Below are positions 1-10,419 of a stretch of DNA of 64,000 nucleotides, in pieces; the first letter of the stretch is position 1; each line of letters opens with the position of its first letter. The notes beneath the pieces are model-generated. The model was not told the origin of the DNA, did not search any database, and worked only from the letters and a program-made list of their open reading frames with translations. The stretch is from Haematococcus lacustris (lineage: Eukaryota; Chlorophyta; Chlorophyceae; Chlamydomonadales; Haematococcaceae). The position numbers were made by a program, and so were the translations under genes. Location: the NCBI GenBank assembly GCA_030144725.1, contig JASKMD010000016.1, forward strand, positions 2,907,567-2,971,566. Reading direction: 5' to 3'.

Positions 1-320
1 GCAGGCTGGGCAGCAGGCGGGGCAGCAGGCTGGGCAGCAGGCGAGGCAGCAGGCTGGGCAGCAGGCGGGGCAGCAGGCTGGGCAGCAGGCTGGGCAGCAG
101 GCGGGGCAGCAGGCGGGGCAGCAGGCTGGGCAGCAGGCGGGGCAGCAGGCTGGGCAGCAGGCTGGGCAGCAGGCGGGGCAGCAGGCGGGGCAGCAGCGCG
201 GGGCAGCAGGCGGGGCAGCAGGCTGGGCAGCAGGCTGGGCAGCAGGCGGGGCAGCAGGCGGGGCAGCAGGCTGGGCAGCAGGCGGGGCAGCAGGCGGGGC
301 AGCAGGCGGGGCAGCCGGCG
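1..320. repeat. 12-bp GC-rich minisatellite
   Basis: Tandem units of GGCAGCAGGCTG / GGCAGCAGGCGG run from the window edge to about 320, with one 2-nt irregularity near 194. The array lies just past a good minus-strand splice donor (GTGAGA at 326-331), so I read it as intronic. The minus-strand frame of the neighbouring exon also stays open through it, so translation as a Pro/Ala/Cys-rich stretch cannot be excluded. Confidence 0.8.
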
Positions 321-331
321 GGGCTTCTCAC

Positions 332-1153
332 CATCAATCCTCGAAGCCGCGTGGCCTTGCTGCCGCTGGAGGGGGCCACAGGCCAGTGCCAGTGCCCACC
401 GCCCTGGCGCTGCACCAGCCCTACCGGGCCCCCCTGCCCCTGCTGTTGCTGCCCCTGCTGTTGCTGCCCCTGCTGTTGCTGCCCCTGCTCTTGCTGCCCC
501 TGCTCTTGCTGCCCCTGCTCTTGCTGCCCTTGCTGCCGCTGCAGCCCCTGTGCCTGTTGTGGTGAGTGACCCAGCGGCTGAGGCAATCCCCGGCTCTGAT
601 GAGGGCTGAGCCGCATGCCCTGAGCCTCAGGGTGGCAGCGGCTGCCCCTAGGCCCCCGCCAGACCTCAGCTGGCTGCAGGGAAGGGCGGCTGGCCCGCTT
701 CTGCCCACCAGACAGCCCTGCCTGCCGCCCCCCTGCGCCTAGGGCCCCTGCTGCTGCCTGCTGCTGCTGCTGCTGCTGCCCCTCATCAACAGGATGACCA
801 CCCCCCACCCCACCCAGGCCACTGCAGTCAGCCTGGGCAGCACCTGCAGGGCCGTGTGGAAGATCTGCCACTGTGCCTTGTACCACCGAGATGGGGCCCT
901 GCTGCTCTCCCCCCCCTGCTGCTGCTGCTGGACCCTGCTGCCCCCTACCCAGCGAAGCAGCCCGGTGCCGCGGCACTGACACGGACCCCTGCTGCTGCTG
1001 TCCCCCCATCAGGGTCCCTGCCTGCTGGCCTGCTACTGCTGGGCTGCCCCCTGCTCCTCGCTCGCTGGGGTGGGCTGCTGCTCCCCCTCCCTGCGCCTGC
1101 TGCTGCTCCCCCTCGGCTTCCCGCTGACTGGGCATGGCTCTGTTGGTGGACAC
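332..1153 (-). CDS. Gln-rich exon, probable tail of the TRP-like gene or a separate downstream gene
   Basis: An 822-bp open exon read leftward, bounded by acceptor CCCTACAG|GTG at 1153 and donor TTGATG|GTGAGA at 332, entering and leaving in phase 0. It encodes a hydrophilic, Gln/Gly-rich protein segment with a basic stretch (RHRAASLGRG, then QKRASRPSLQ) and a run of QQGQQEQ units made by a 15-bp repeat at about 430-545. No domain is recognised. The phase matches the upstream exon ending at 1297. The frame is open beyond the donor to the window edge, so the exon could be longer. It is probably disordered and cytosolic if it belongs to the membrane protein upstream, but that link is inferred from strand and phase only. 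Confidence 0.5.
430..545. repeat. 15-bp minisatellite coding for Gln-rich units
   Basis: About seven copies of a 15-bp unit (GCAGGGGCAGCAACA and the GAGCA variant on the minus strand). In the favoured minus-strand frame each unit reads QQGQQ or QEQGQ. Confidence 0.7.
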
Positions 1154-1296
1154 CTGTAGGGCAGCAGGCGGCAGCAGCGTGCAGTGAGTGCTCAGCAAGG
1201 CAGCAGGGGGCAGCAGCAGCAGCGCAGCAGAAGCAGCGGCTGGAGCAGCAGGGTGCCAGCCCCAGCGGTATCACCGTGCAGCAGGCAAGCCCTCAC

Positions 1297-1482
1297 CTGG
1301 GCCTCAGCACCTTCAGCCACTGCCCTGACCTCAGCCTCACACACAGCGCCTGGAGCCGAGCTGGGCCTGGGCTGCTGGCCACCTGCCTGCACTGCTGGCC
1401 ACCCCAGCTGCCAGGCTGTGTCCGACATGCCCTGCACCTGCCCTGGGCCCAGCTGCTGCTGTCCAGTCGGCTTGGCGCCAGC

Positions 1483-1527
<45 letters not shown>

Positions 1528-1803
1528 CAGTGACAGCAGCAGCTCCCTGTCAGCCTCCTGTGCCTCACCCCTCCCCCTTTCCCCCTTCTCATGCTGCTGC
1601 TGCAGTGAGGCTGGTGGCACCACAGGCTGGGGTTGGTGGCAGCAGCTGCTGTGACTGGGGTGATGGAAGGGGTTGGAGCGGTTGGGGCTGGTAGGGTTGT
1701 TGGTCTAGGGTTTGAGGCGGATGGTGCTGAGCAGGTGGCAGGTGTGGCACATGGGGATGGGGCTCCAGCTGGACCAGCTGCTTCACAGCCCCAGGATGCA
1801 TTC
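1297..1803 (-). CDS. Pro/Gln-rich exon with polyQ, frame break near 1600
   Basis: Minus-strand coding region between acceptor CTGCCAG|GA at 1803 and donor GCCCAG|GTGAGG at 1297. The first part, entered with two bases so as to fit a phase-1 upstream exon, reads HPGAVKQLVQLEPHPHVPHL and continues Pro/Gln-rich. Near 1600 the coding look moves to another frame that includes QQQHEKGERGRGEAQEADRE, a 13-residue polyQ (about 1484-1522) and a Glu/Ala-rich end. The switch has no convincing intron and is best explained by a one-base assembly or sequence error. Function is unknown. It sits between the 2001-2134 exon and the 332-1153 exon and agrees in phase with both. Confidence 0.45.
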
Positions 1804-1807
1804 CTGG

Positions 1808-1893
<86 letters not shown>
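1808..1893. repeat. (GCAG)n tetranucleotide repeat in an intron
   Basis: About 21 uninterrupted GCAG units. The tract lies in the minus-strand intron 1804-2000, immediately upstream of the acceptor used by the next exon. Confidence 0.9.
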
Positions 1894-1896
<3 letters not shown>

Positions 1897-2000
1897 GTGG
1901 ACTCCTAGGTCAGCTCACACAAGTCATAAGAAGGGTCCATCACACATACACCCTAGTCATTCCCTCCCTCCTCCCTCCTCCCTCCCCTCCTGTGTCTTAC

Positions 2001-2134
2001 CCTGCTTTAGGTAGGTTGAGGTGCGCTGCGGCTCCAAGGCCCACACCTCGCCAGCCCTGGCAGCCGCCCAGCCACCATGAGGCCAGGGCCGCCAGTGGCC
2101 GGTGAGGTCCAGGAGGGCAAGCCCAGTGTAGGGC
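2001..2134 (-). CDS. Short exon of the same minus-strand gene
   Basis: A 134-bp exon between acceptor GGCTGCAG|G (2134) and donor AGCAGG|GTAAGA (2001), phase 1 in and phase 1 out. This matches the two-base entry of the next exon at 1803. It encodes PYTGLALLDLTGHWRPWPHG followed by GWAAARAGEVWALEPQ, a tryptophan-rich segment that does not look like low-complexity noise. I do not recognise the family. Its clean splice sites make it one of the best supported pieces of the left-hand region. Confidence 0.55.
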
Positions 2135-2164
2135 CTGCAGCCAGGCCAGGCCAGGCCAGGCCGG

Positions 2165-2262
2165 GTTGGGTCGGGTCGGGTCAGCCTGGTTCTGTTCAGC
2201 TGGTTCGGTTCAGTTGGTTGGTTCAGTTTGGTTTGGTTCAGTTCGGTTCGGTTTGTTCGGGT
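2165..2262. repeat. GGTTC/GGTTT-type simple repeat
   Basis: Degenerate 5-bp units (GGTTC, GGTTT, GGTCG) form a G/T-rich tract in a minus-strand intron. Confidence 0.6.
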
Positions 2263-2341
2263 CAGGTAGAGCAGGGGTGTCAGGTCAGAGCAGCCCAGGG
2301 CCAGTCTAGGCCTCCTTCACCCGTACCTGCAGTGACCCAAC

Positions 2342-2429
2342 ACACTGCAGCCAACCCCTCTCCCACCCTCACACTGCAGCCAACCCCTCTCCCACCCTCA
2401 CACTGCAGCCAACCCCTCTCCCACCCTGC
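2342..2429. repeat. 29-bp direct repeat, three copies
   Basis: Three nearly perfect head-to-tail copies of a unit beginning CACTGCAGCCAACCCCTC and ending CCCACCCTCA, intronic on the minus strand. Confidence 0.85.
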
Positions 2430-2529
2430 CACAGGCACCCACGGTCAGGCCCTCACCAGCTGTGGGTCAGAGGGCTGCTGCCCCACAGCAAAGCTGCCAC
2501 CCCCTTCCGCACTCGCTCTGCTGGGCGGG

Positions 2530-2666
2530 GGCCCCCCACCCAAGCCGCTGCTCCTGCTCCCGCTCCTTCTCCTCCCCCTTTGCCAGCTTCTGCTCCTTCT
2601 CTTCCTCCTCCCACAGCTGCTCCTGCTGCCGCTGCTGCTGCCGCTGCTGCTGCCGCTGTCGCAGCT
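2530..2666 (-). CDS. Coiled-coil exon (Gln/Glu/Lys-rich)
   Basis: Read leftward from acceptor CACCCCTAG|CTG at 2666. The frame gives a run of RQQQ units followed by EQLWEEEKEQKLAKGEEKE and REQEQRL, a highly charged amphipathic segment typical of a coiled coil. The downstream donor is not certain; several GT sites lie between 2450 and 2545. The position, just beyond the last membrane segment of the TRP-like gene and in the same direction, suggests a cytosolic tail. The other two frames of this strand are also open, so the frame choice rests on composition. Confidence 0.45.
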
Positions 2667-2869
2667 AGGGGTGTAGAGGGGGAAGCCCACCCCACCCCTG
2701 GAGTGTGTCTAGGCCCAGTCAGGGGGCCCCAGCAAGGCTGGGAGGGGGTGGTGGGCCCAGTGGCAGGCAGCAGTAGGTCGTGGTGGCCTGGGTGAAGAGT
2801 GAAGGCTCCAGAGCCTGGCTGGCTGGGGCGGAGGGGCTGGGGCGGGCTGGGCACTGGGTCCTTGCAAGG

Positions 2870-3190
2870 GTCAGGGCCAAGATCACGGTCAGCACCAGGG
2901 TCAGGGCCAGGGCCAGGGTCGGGGCCAGGGCAAGGGTGGGTGTGGTTGGTGCTAAGGGGTCTGTGAGGGGAAGGTGTCTGGAGCTTGGTGTGTGGAGGGG
3001 GTGGCAGCGTGGAGGGGGGCAGTGCGGGGGTCAGGTAGAGGCTGGGTAGGCGGTGCAGGGCGGCAGCCTTGCTTCTGGTCTGCAGCGGGGCCAGGGGCTT
3101 TCTCGATGGGGGGGTGGGGGGCGGCAGCAGCAGGGGGGTGGCCAGGGACGCAGCGGAGTGGGCTGAGGGGGTCAGCGCCCCTGGCAACTC
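2870..3190 (-). CDS. Pro/Ser-rich candidate exon of the TRP-like tail
   Basis: The minus-strand frame shared with the last membrane exon remains open here and reads ELPGALTPSAHSAASLATPL, then basic RSKAAALHRLPSLYL and Pro/Thr-rich sequence, ending in a GP/DP repeat made by a CCCTGG-type minisatellite (about 2870-2940). Composition is that of a disordered tail. Exon ends are not resolved. Confidence 0.35.
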
Positions 3191-3406
3191 CATAGCAGCG
3201 GCGGTGTCCCTCCCTCCTCTCGCCCCTCCTCCCCCTCCCTCCCTTCCTCTCCCTCCCCCCCCCTCCCCTGCCCCCACATCCCCTACACCCCGCACAGCGC
3301 ATGGCCCTGACTGCAGGGCTTCAGTACGCTCCTCTACTCCACCCTTGGACTCTCTGTTCCTCGCCCCCCACCCCCCTTGCTCTTCCCTAACCCTCCCTCC
3401 CCCTAC

Positions 3407-6400
3407 AGGTGACCCTGGGGAGGGTGAACTTGGTGGCGAATAGACAGTCAAGTCGGTTGTGGTGTGGGGGGTTGAGCCTGTGGCGGGCTGCGGAGGTGGT
3501 GCGGGGCATGGGGGCAGGGGCGGAGGTGGGGTGGGGGGCGGAGGCAGGGGCGGGGCGGGGTGGTGGTCAGGAGCCTTGCCCGCCTTGCCTCCCTCATCTT
3601 CCTCAATGCCCTGTCCATCACCCCCACCCACCCTCCCCGCCCCCGCGTCCCCTCTCCCACCCCCCCCAGCACCCAGGGAGGCAGGGGGGTCTGCCGCCAC
3701 GCCCCTGGGCTGCATGCGCTTCAGGCGGTACTGGATGCCGAGACGTGCCCGGCCGGCATGCAGGGTCAGCAGCAGCGCGTGCACGGCGGCAGCAAACGCG
3801 ACCAGCAGCAGCAGTGCCAGGCAGCCGACCAGGGGGGCCAGCCAGGGGGGGCTGGGCAGCAGCAGTCCGGCGGCCTCCGCAGCCGGCTGCACCTGCACCC
3901 CCCCACACACAGCCACACACAGTCACACACAGTCACACACAGTCACACTCAGTCACACACAGCCAGGTTAGGTGACGCGGGGCAACCCCGGTCGTGCTCT
4001 CTGAGCCGCTGAGCAGCTGAGCCGCTGAGCCGCTGAGCAGCTGAGCAGCTGAGCCTCTAAGCAACTGAGCAGCTGAGCAGCTGAGCAGCTGAGCCGCTGA
4101 CGGTAGGACATGGCTAGAGTGCTTGCCTGTGGAACTGTAAGGAAGCAAGGGGAGCGGAGGGGGAGCACGTAGAGTCTCTGGGCCTCTGAGCCTCTACAAC
4201 TCTATGCTACTACTACTCACTGCGCCTCTGAGCCTCCAAGCTGCAAGCCTCTGAGGGGATACCCTGACTACACATACCTGGTACAAGCAGTTGGGTCGCA
4301 CGTCACAAGGGGTGACATGACTCAGACTGTTAACCCCTTTTGATTGCTGGTGCTTATTGCTAGGTGCAACCCTGAGTGAATGATAAGCAAGCGCAAGCCC
4401 CAGTGACTTGAAGGTGTGGCATGGTCATTCATCGGTCATTCGGCTAGTAGCTCAATTGTTAGATGGTCACACCTACAACTGAGAGGTTAGCAAGATCGAT
4501 TCCACAACGACGGAATTGTTTCCAAAACAAATAGAGCAAACAAAGAAGTCAGTCAGTGTGTCCAGTCAGTCAGTGTTTCCAGTCAGTCAGCCAGTCAGTG
4601 TCAGCCAGTCAGTGTCAGTCAGTCAGTCAGTGTCAGTCAGTCAGTCAGTGTTTCCGGAGCTTGTCTGCTGATCAGGCCTGCCCCTCTACCAGCAGCTCGG
4701 CCTGAACACATGTACTGGAGTGCAGGAAGGGGGAGGCTAGGCTGGAGGTAGGGGGTCCAGGAGGGGGTGCAGGGGCAAACAAACTACNNNNNNNNNNNNN
4801 NNNNNNNNNNNNNNNNNNNNNNNNNNNNNNNNNNNNNNNNNNNNNNNNNNNNNNNNNNNNNNNNNNNNNNNNNNNNNNNNNNNNNNNNNNNNNNNNNNNN
4901 NNNNNNNNNNNNNNNNNNNNNNNNNNNNNNNNNNNNNNNNNNNNNNNNNNNNNNNNNNNNNNNNNNNNNNNNNNNNNNNNNNNNNNNNNNNNNNNNNNNN
5001 NNNNNNNNNNNNNNNNNNNNNNNNNNNNNNNNNNNNNNNNNNNNNNNNNNNNNNNNNNNNNNNNNNNNNNNNNNNNNNNNNNNNNNNNNNNNNNNNNNNN
5101 NNNNNNNNNNNNNNNNNNNNNNNNNNNNNNNNNNNNNNNNNNNNNNNNNNNNNNNNNNNNNNNNNNNNNNNNNNNNNNNNNNNNNNNNNNNNNNNNNNNN
5201 NNNNNNNNNNNNNNNNNNNNNNNNNNNNNNNNNNNNNNNNNNNNNNNNNNNNNNNNNNNNNNNNNNNNNNNNNNNNNNNNNNNNNNNAGTCAGGTTGGGT
5301 GACGCGAGGCAACCCAGGTGGTGCTCTTTGAGCCGCTGAGCAGCTGAGCCGCTGAGCCGCTGAGCAGCTGAGCCAGCTGAGCCTCTAAGCAACTGAGCAG
5401 CTGAGCAGCTGAGCAGCTGAGCCGCTGACGGTAGGACATGGCTAGAGTGCTTGCCTGTGGAACTGTAAGGAAGCAAGGGAGCGGAGGGGGAGCACGTAGA
5501 GTCTCTGGGCCTCTGAGCCTCTACAACTCTATGCTACTACTACTCACTGCGCCTCTGAGCCTCCAAGCTGCAAGCCTCTGAGGGGGATACCCTGACTACA
5601 CATACCATGGTACAAGCAGTTGGGTCGCACGGTCACAAGGGTGACATGACTCAGACTGTTAACCCCTTTTGATTGCTGGTGCTTATTGCTAGGTGCAACC
5701 CTGAGTGAATGATAAGCAAGCGCAAGCCCCAGTGACTTGAAGGTGTGGCATGGTCATTCATCGGTCATTCGGCTAGTAGCTCAATTGTTAGATGGTCACA
5801 CCTACAACTGAGAGGTTAGCCAAGATCGATTCCACAACGACGGAATTGTTTCCAAAACAAATAGAGCAAACAAAGAAGTCAGTCAGTGTGTCCAGTCAGT
5901 CAGTGTTTCCAGTCAGTCAGCCAGTCAGTGTCAGCCAGTCAGTGTCAGTCAGGTCAGTCAGTGTCAGTCAGTCAGTCAGTGTTTCCGGAGCTTGTCTGCT
6001 GATCAGGCCTGCCCCTCTACCAGCAGCTCGGCCTGACACATGTACTGGAGTGCAGGAAGGGGAGGCTAGGCTGGAGGTAGGGGGTCCAGGAGGGGGTGCA
6101 GGGGCAAACAAACTACCACCAGCACGCGAGGGAGCGTACGCCTGGTCGTATGCGCAGCTGGTTGTAGCATGACATGCAGTGCCCCTTCCTGCTCCTGACC
6201 GGAGAGGGTCATCGTCACCATCACCATCACCATCACCATCATCAGCATCATCAACACATTGCAGTTGCATGTTGGCGTTGCTGCTGCTGCAGAAGAAGAA
6301 TTTGGGAAAAAGAGAAAAAGAGAAAAAAATAGGAAAAAGAAATAGGAAAAAGAAAAAAAGAAAAAAAATACTCCGGCAGAGCCAGCGTGAAGTAAGGGAG

Positions 6401-9400
6401 GAGCTTCGCATGGCGTGGCCTACAACCCTAGGTTTCCCTGCGGCTCCCCGTCAGCTTCTGCCCAGCTGCTTCCCAGCTCCCCCTGAGGCTGGCCAGTCAC
6501 CTGGAGCATGAGCAGCAGGATGAGGGCGCTGGGGAATGCCAGGCAGGCTGGCAATGGCCACTGCCACCACCTGCACCCACAAGCAGGCAGCGGCAGGGGG
6601 AGGGGGAGGGGCAGGGGGAGAGTGAGAAAGAGGGATCAAGGAGGGGAGGGGTGATGGGTGAGGAGAAGGGGCGTGTGAGTTGATAGCATCACCCCATGCA
6701 GCCCACCCTAGCCCAGGCCAGAATCCACGCACTTGAAGAGGGCGGACCAGGCGAGCAGCAGCAGGTACTGCAGCAGCAGCAGACCCACAAGGGCTGCGCC
6801 CATGACCACCAGGCGGTTGATAGCCTGCGGGGCAGCAGGGCGGGTGGGGAAGACCAGCAGCTGAGCAGTGCACCTGCGGCTATGAGCTACAGGTTCAAGA
6901 CAGCTGCTGCCGCTGCTGCTGGCTGCCTGGCTGCTGCTGCTGCTGCTGCTGTTGTCGCACTGTCCTGGATGGACCCACCCTGTCCCCACCCCCTCCTCTT
7001 ACCCCCCACCCACCCACCCACCACCACCATGCCTTCTGCTGCTGCTGCTTGCTGCTGCTGCTGCTGTGGGCACAGCACAGGGTCAGCTGGGTTCCCCCCC
7101 CCCCTCCTTCTGCTGCGCCCCCCTCTGCTGTCTGCTGCCCAGCCCCTCTCAGGCCTGATGGCTCTGTTGCCCAGCCCTCTATGCCCAGCTCCTCGTCCTC
7201 CTTGGCCCACCTCATTGAGGGCGGTGCTGCCCAGTGCGGGCGCATCCAGGCCCCACACCCCCTCCTGGCTCAAGTGCAGCAGGGAGGCGGCGCCCCCACT
7301 GGTGCTGGAGCCTCCGGGCCGCAACCCCAGGTCAAACTGGTGGGCAGTGGGGTGAGGAGCAGGCTTGGGGGAGGGGAGGGGGAGGGGGAGGGGGAGGGGG
7401 AGGGGGAGGGGGAGGGGGAGGGGGAGGGGGAGGGGGAGGGGGAGGGGGAGGGGGAGGGGGGAGGGGGAGGGGGAGGGGGAGGGGGAGGGGGAGGGGGAGG
7501 GGGAGGGGGAGGGGGAGGGGGAGGGGGAGGGGGAGGGGGAGGGGGAGGGGGAGGGGGAGGGGGAGGGGGAGGGGGAGGGGGAGGGGGAGGGGGAGGGGGA
7601 GGGGGAGGGGGAGGGGGAGGGGGAGGGGGAGGGGGAGGGGGAGGGGGAGGGGGAGGGGGAGGGGGAGGGGGAGGGGGAGGGGGAGGGGAGGGGGAGGGGG
7701 AGGGGGTCACACTGGAAGTTTGCCCAAGCCAGGTTTGTGGCCAGTGCCCTATAGGTGTCGGACATGGGCGTTGCTAGTCCCGCAGTGAGCGCAAGGAACT
7801 GCAGCCGCAAGCTGGAGCAAGGCAGGCCTGGTTCGACCCAAGAGCGAGTTGAGGCAGGGAAGGCGGTAAGGGGCAGGGGAGGGGAGCTCAACCCAGGTTT
7901 TTACCGGGGTGCCACGCAAGTCCTCTCCCCCCCCCTTGCCCCCTGCTCTTCCCCAGTGAACAGTGTCTCTGTGCGCCTAACCATTCACCCTAAACCGTCT
8001 TCCCCCGCGCACTCCCCACCCCACTCCTGTCCCCCCCTCTCCCCTCCCCAGCCCTCACTTCATCAAACGACACACACCAAAGAGGCTCTGCCCCAGGCCT
8101 CCCACCCAACACATCTTCCTCCCTCCCCCACCCCCACCCCCAACCCCACCCCCACCCCCACGCCCCACCCCCTCCCCCCCTCCCCTCTTCCTCCCTCCCC
8201 CACCCCCACCCCCCGCCCCACCCCCCCCTCCCCTGCCCTCCCTTCTTCAGCCACCCCATGACCCTCCCCGCTCCCGCCCCGCCCCTCCTTCCCTACCGCA
8301 CCTCACACGCCCCCCGGCCCCCTAGCCTATCCTGCCTCACCCCAATGAGAGCAGGGAGGTGGTGGAGGCCGCTGAGTACAGGGCGTTGGTGGCGGTGACG
8401 GTGGCGGTGAGGGCGCTGCTGCCCAGGGTGGCGGCACCCAGGCTGCACACCACGGAGTGGAGCAGGGAGGTGGCCAGCGCCGCCCCTGCAGGGGGGGGGG
8501 GGGGCGAGAGGGCATGGCAAGGCACAGCTTGGGTGTATGGGTTAGAGTTAGCAACCTTTTGTATCCATTGGTATACGTTGTGCCGGTAGGAGGGGCAGCA
8601 GGGCAGGAGGGCAACAGGGCAGGAGGGCAGGAGGGCAGGAGGGTGAGAGGGCGAGAGGGTGCAAGGTTTGAGGTCAGGTCAGGTCAGCGGGGGGGTGGCA
8701 CCGGGTCAGTCTACACTGGCCTGCCGCCACAAGGGAGGATGAAGGAAGTGGGAGGTGCCGGCCCCAGCGCTGCCTCTGGGCCCCCTGCCCCCCCTCCCTG
8801 GGCCCCCTGCCCCCCCTCCCTGGGCCCCCTGCCCCCCCTCCCTGGGCCCCCTGCCCCCCCTCCCTGGGCCCCCTGCCCCCCCCCTGCCGGGCCTGGGTGC
8901 AGAGTGGTGCCGGCACCAGCGCCGCCCCTGGCCTCACTGCCTGGCTGAGTCTGCCTGCCCCTACCAAGGGTGAAGGTGAGGGTGGATGCCGCGATGGTGG
9001 TGGGGGTGATCTGCAGCTCAGGACCAGCAGCCCAGGCCTGCGAGCAGCACCGCCACCACAGCTGTCGCCAACAGAGGCAGGAGGGGCACCGCAAAGAGTG
9101 GTCTCTGGAGCGCAGAGGGTGGGGGTGAGGGGTGAAGGCGTGAGGGGCAGAGGGTGAGGGGTGGAGGCGTGAGGTGTAGCAGGCCAGGAAAGAGGCCGCA
9201 TCGGCAACGTCGTTGCCCAGTGCCCCAGTATGGGTTGACACGTGTAGGTTTACGAGGTGTGACCATGACCATGGGGACCATGACCATGAGGTGTGACCAT
9301 GACCAGGGCGGCAGGGAGGCCAGGAGGGGAACCTGGGTGTGAGGGGGGCCCAGGGGGTGGGGCGGCTAGGTCTGCAAGGTCAGGGCTCCCTCCCGCCCAC

Positions 9401-10362
9401 AGCTCACCAGCAGGGGCGAGGGGGGCGGGGGGGGCGGGGTAGGGGGTGGGGGGGGGCTCGAGGGCAGAGCAGGTACGGGAGCGAGCGTTGGGGTGGGTGG
9501 GGGAAGGGCTGGTGGCGGGGAGGGGAGGGCTTGAGAGCTGGGGGGGGCTCCGGCTGGGGGGGCCCAGGGGGGGGCCAGGGGGGGAGGTGGAGGGGCAGGG
9601 AGGGATTGCGCTTGCGGGGCTGGGGGAGGGGCCAGCGGGGGGGAAGCCGGGGGGGGCAGCGGTGGCAGCGCTTGAAGCCTGCAGGCTCCATGACATGCCA
9701 GCCAGGTTTCACTTTAAGGTTGGGCTGGGTTGGTGTGTTGGGGCTGAAGGTGACTTGAAGGTTGCTGAAGGTGACTTTACGGTTGCTTAAGGGGCTTAAG
9801 GGGCTGAAGGGGACCTTAAGGTTGGGGCTGGTTGGTGTTGAGACAAGCAGGTGTGGGAGCATGCAGGAGGCCATGAGGAAGAAGAGGAAAGGAGGAGGAG
9901 CTTGCGCCTGGAGGGGGCTCCCACCACCCATTGACTGGAACTCCGGGGCCCCTGCCCCTGCCCCTGCCTCACGTCCTCTGCCCTCCCTCCTTCCCCCCTC
10001 CGCCCCCCCTGCTCTGCCCTCCTCTGCCCTCCTGCCTCACCTGCCTTCCTTTGCCTCCAGCCCTGCCCTCCCCCCCTTGGCTGCAACTCACTTGCAGATG
10101 ACAGGCAGCGAGGTGAGGTCACAGTTTGCCTGGAAGGCCAGCTGGGGGACCCCTACCGCCAGGCTGCCCCCAGCCCTGTACAGGCCTACCTACAAGGGCA
10201 TCAGCCACCCTCACTCCTGGACACAGCTCCTGGCCAGCAATCCTCCAGGGCATCACGGCCGACTCGGTGGGGTGGGGTGGAGCTGAGTTTGGTTACGTTG
10301 GGTTGGGTTACGATGATGTTGGTTCTGACCTATTCCTCAATCAAATCAATACCTACAACAAC

Positions 10363-10419
<57 letters not shown>

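Noticed and set aside
1..320. CRISPR-like array
   Set aside because: The 12-bp units are contiguous with no unique spacers; the genome is eukaryotic.
856..1533. 225-codon plus-strand frame rich in Leu/Ala/Pro
   Set aside because: Antisense to minus-strand exons with good splice sites; hydrophobic only because CTG repeats read as Leu.
7365..7790. Poly-Gly and Gly/Arg or Gly/Glu plus-strand frames
   Set aside because: Translation of the (GGGGGA)n array; the supported gene is on the other strand.
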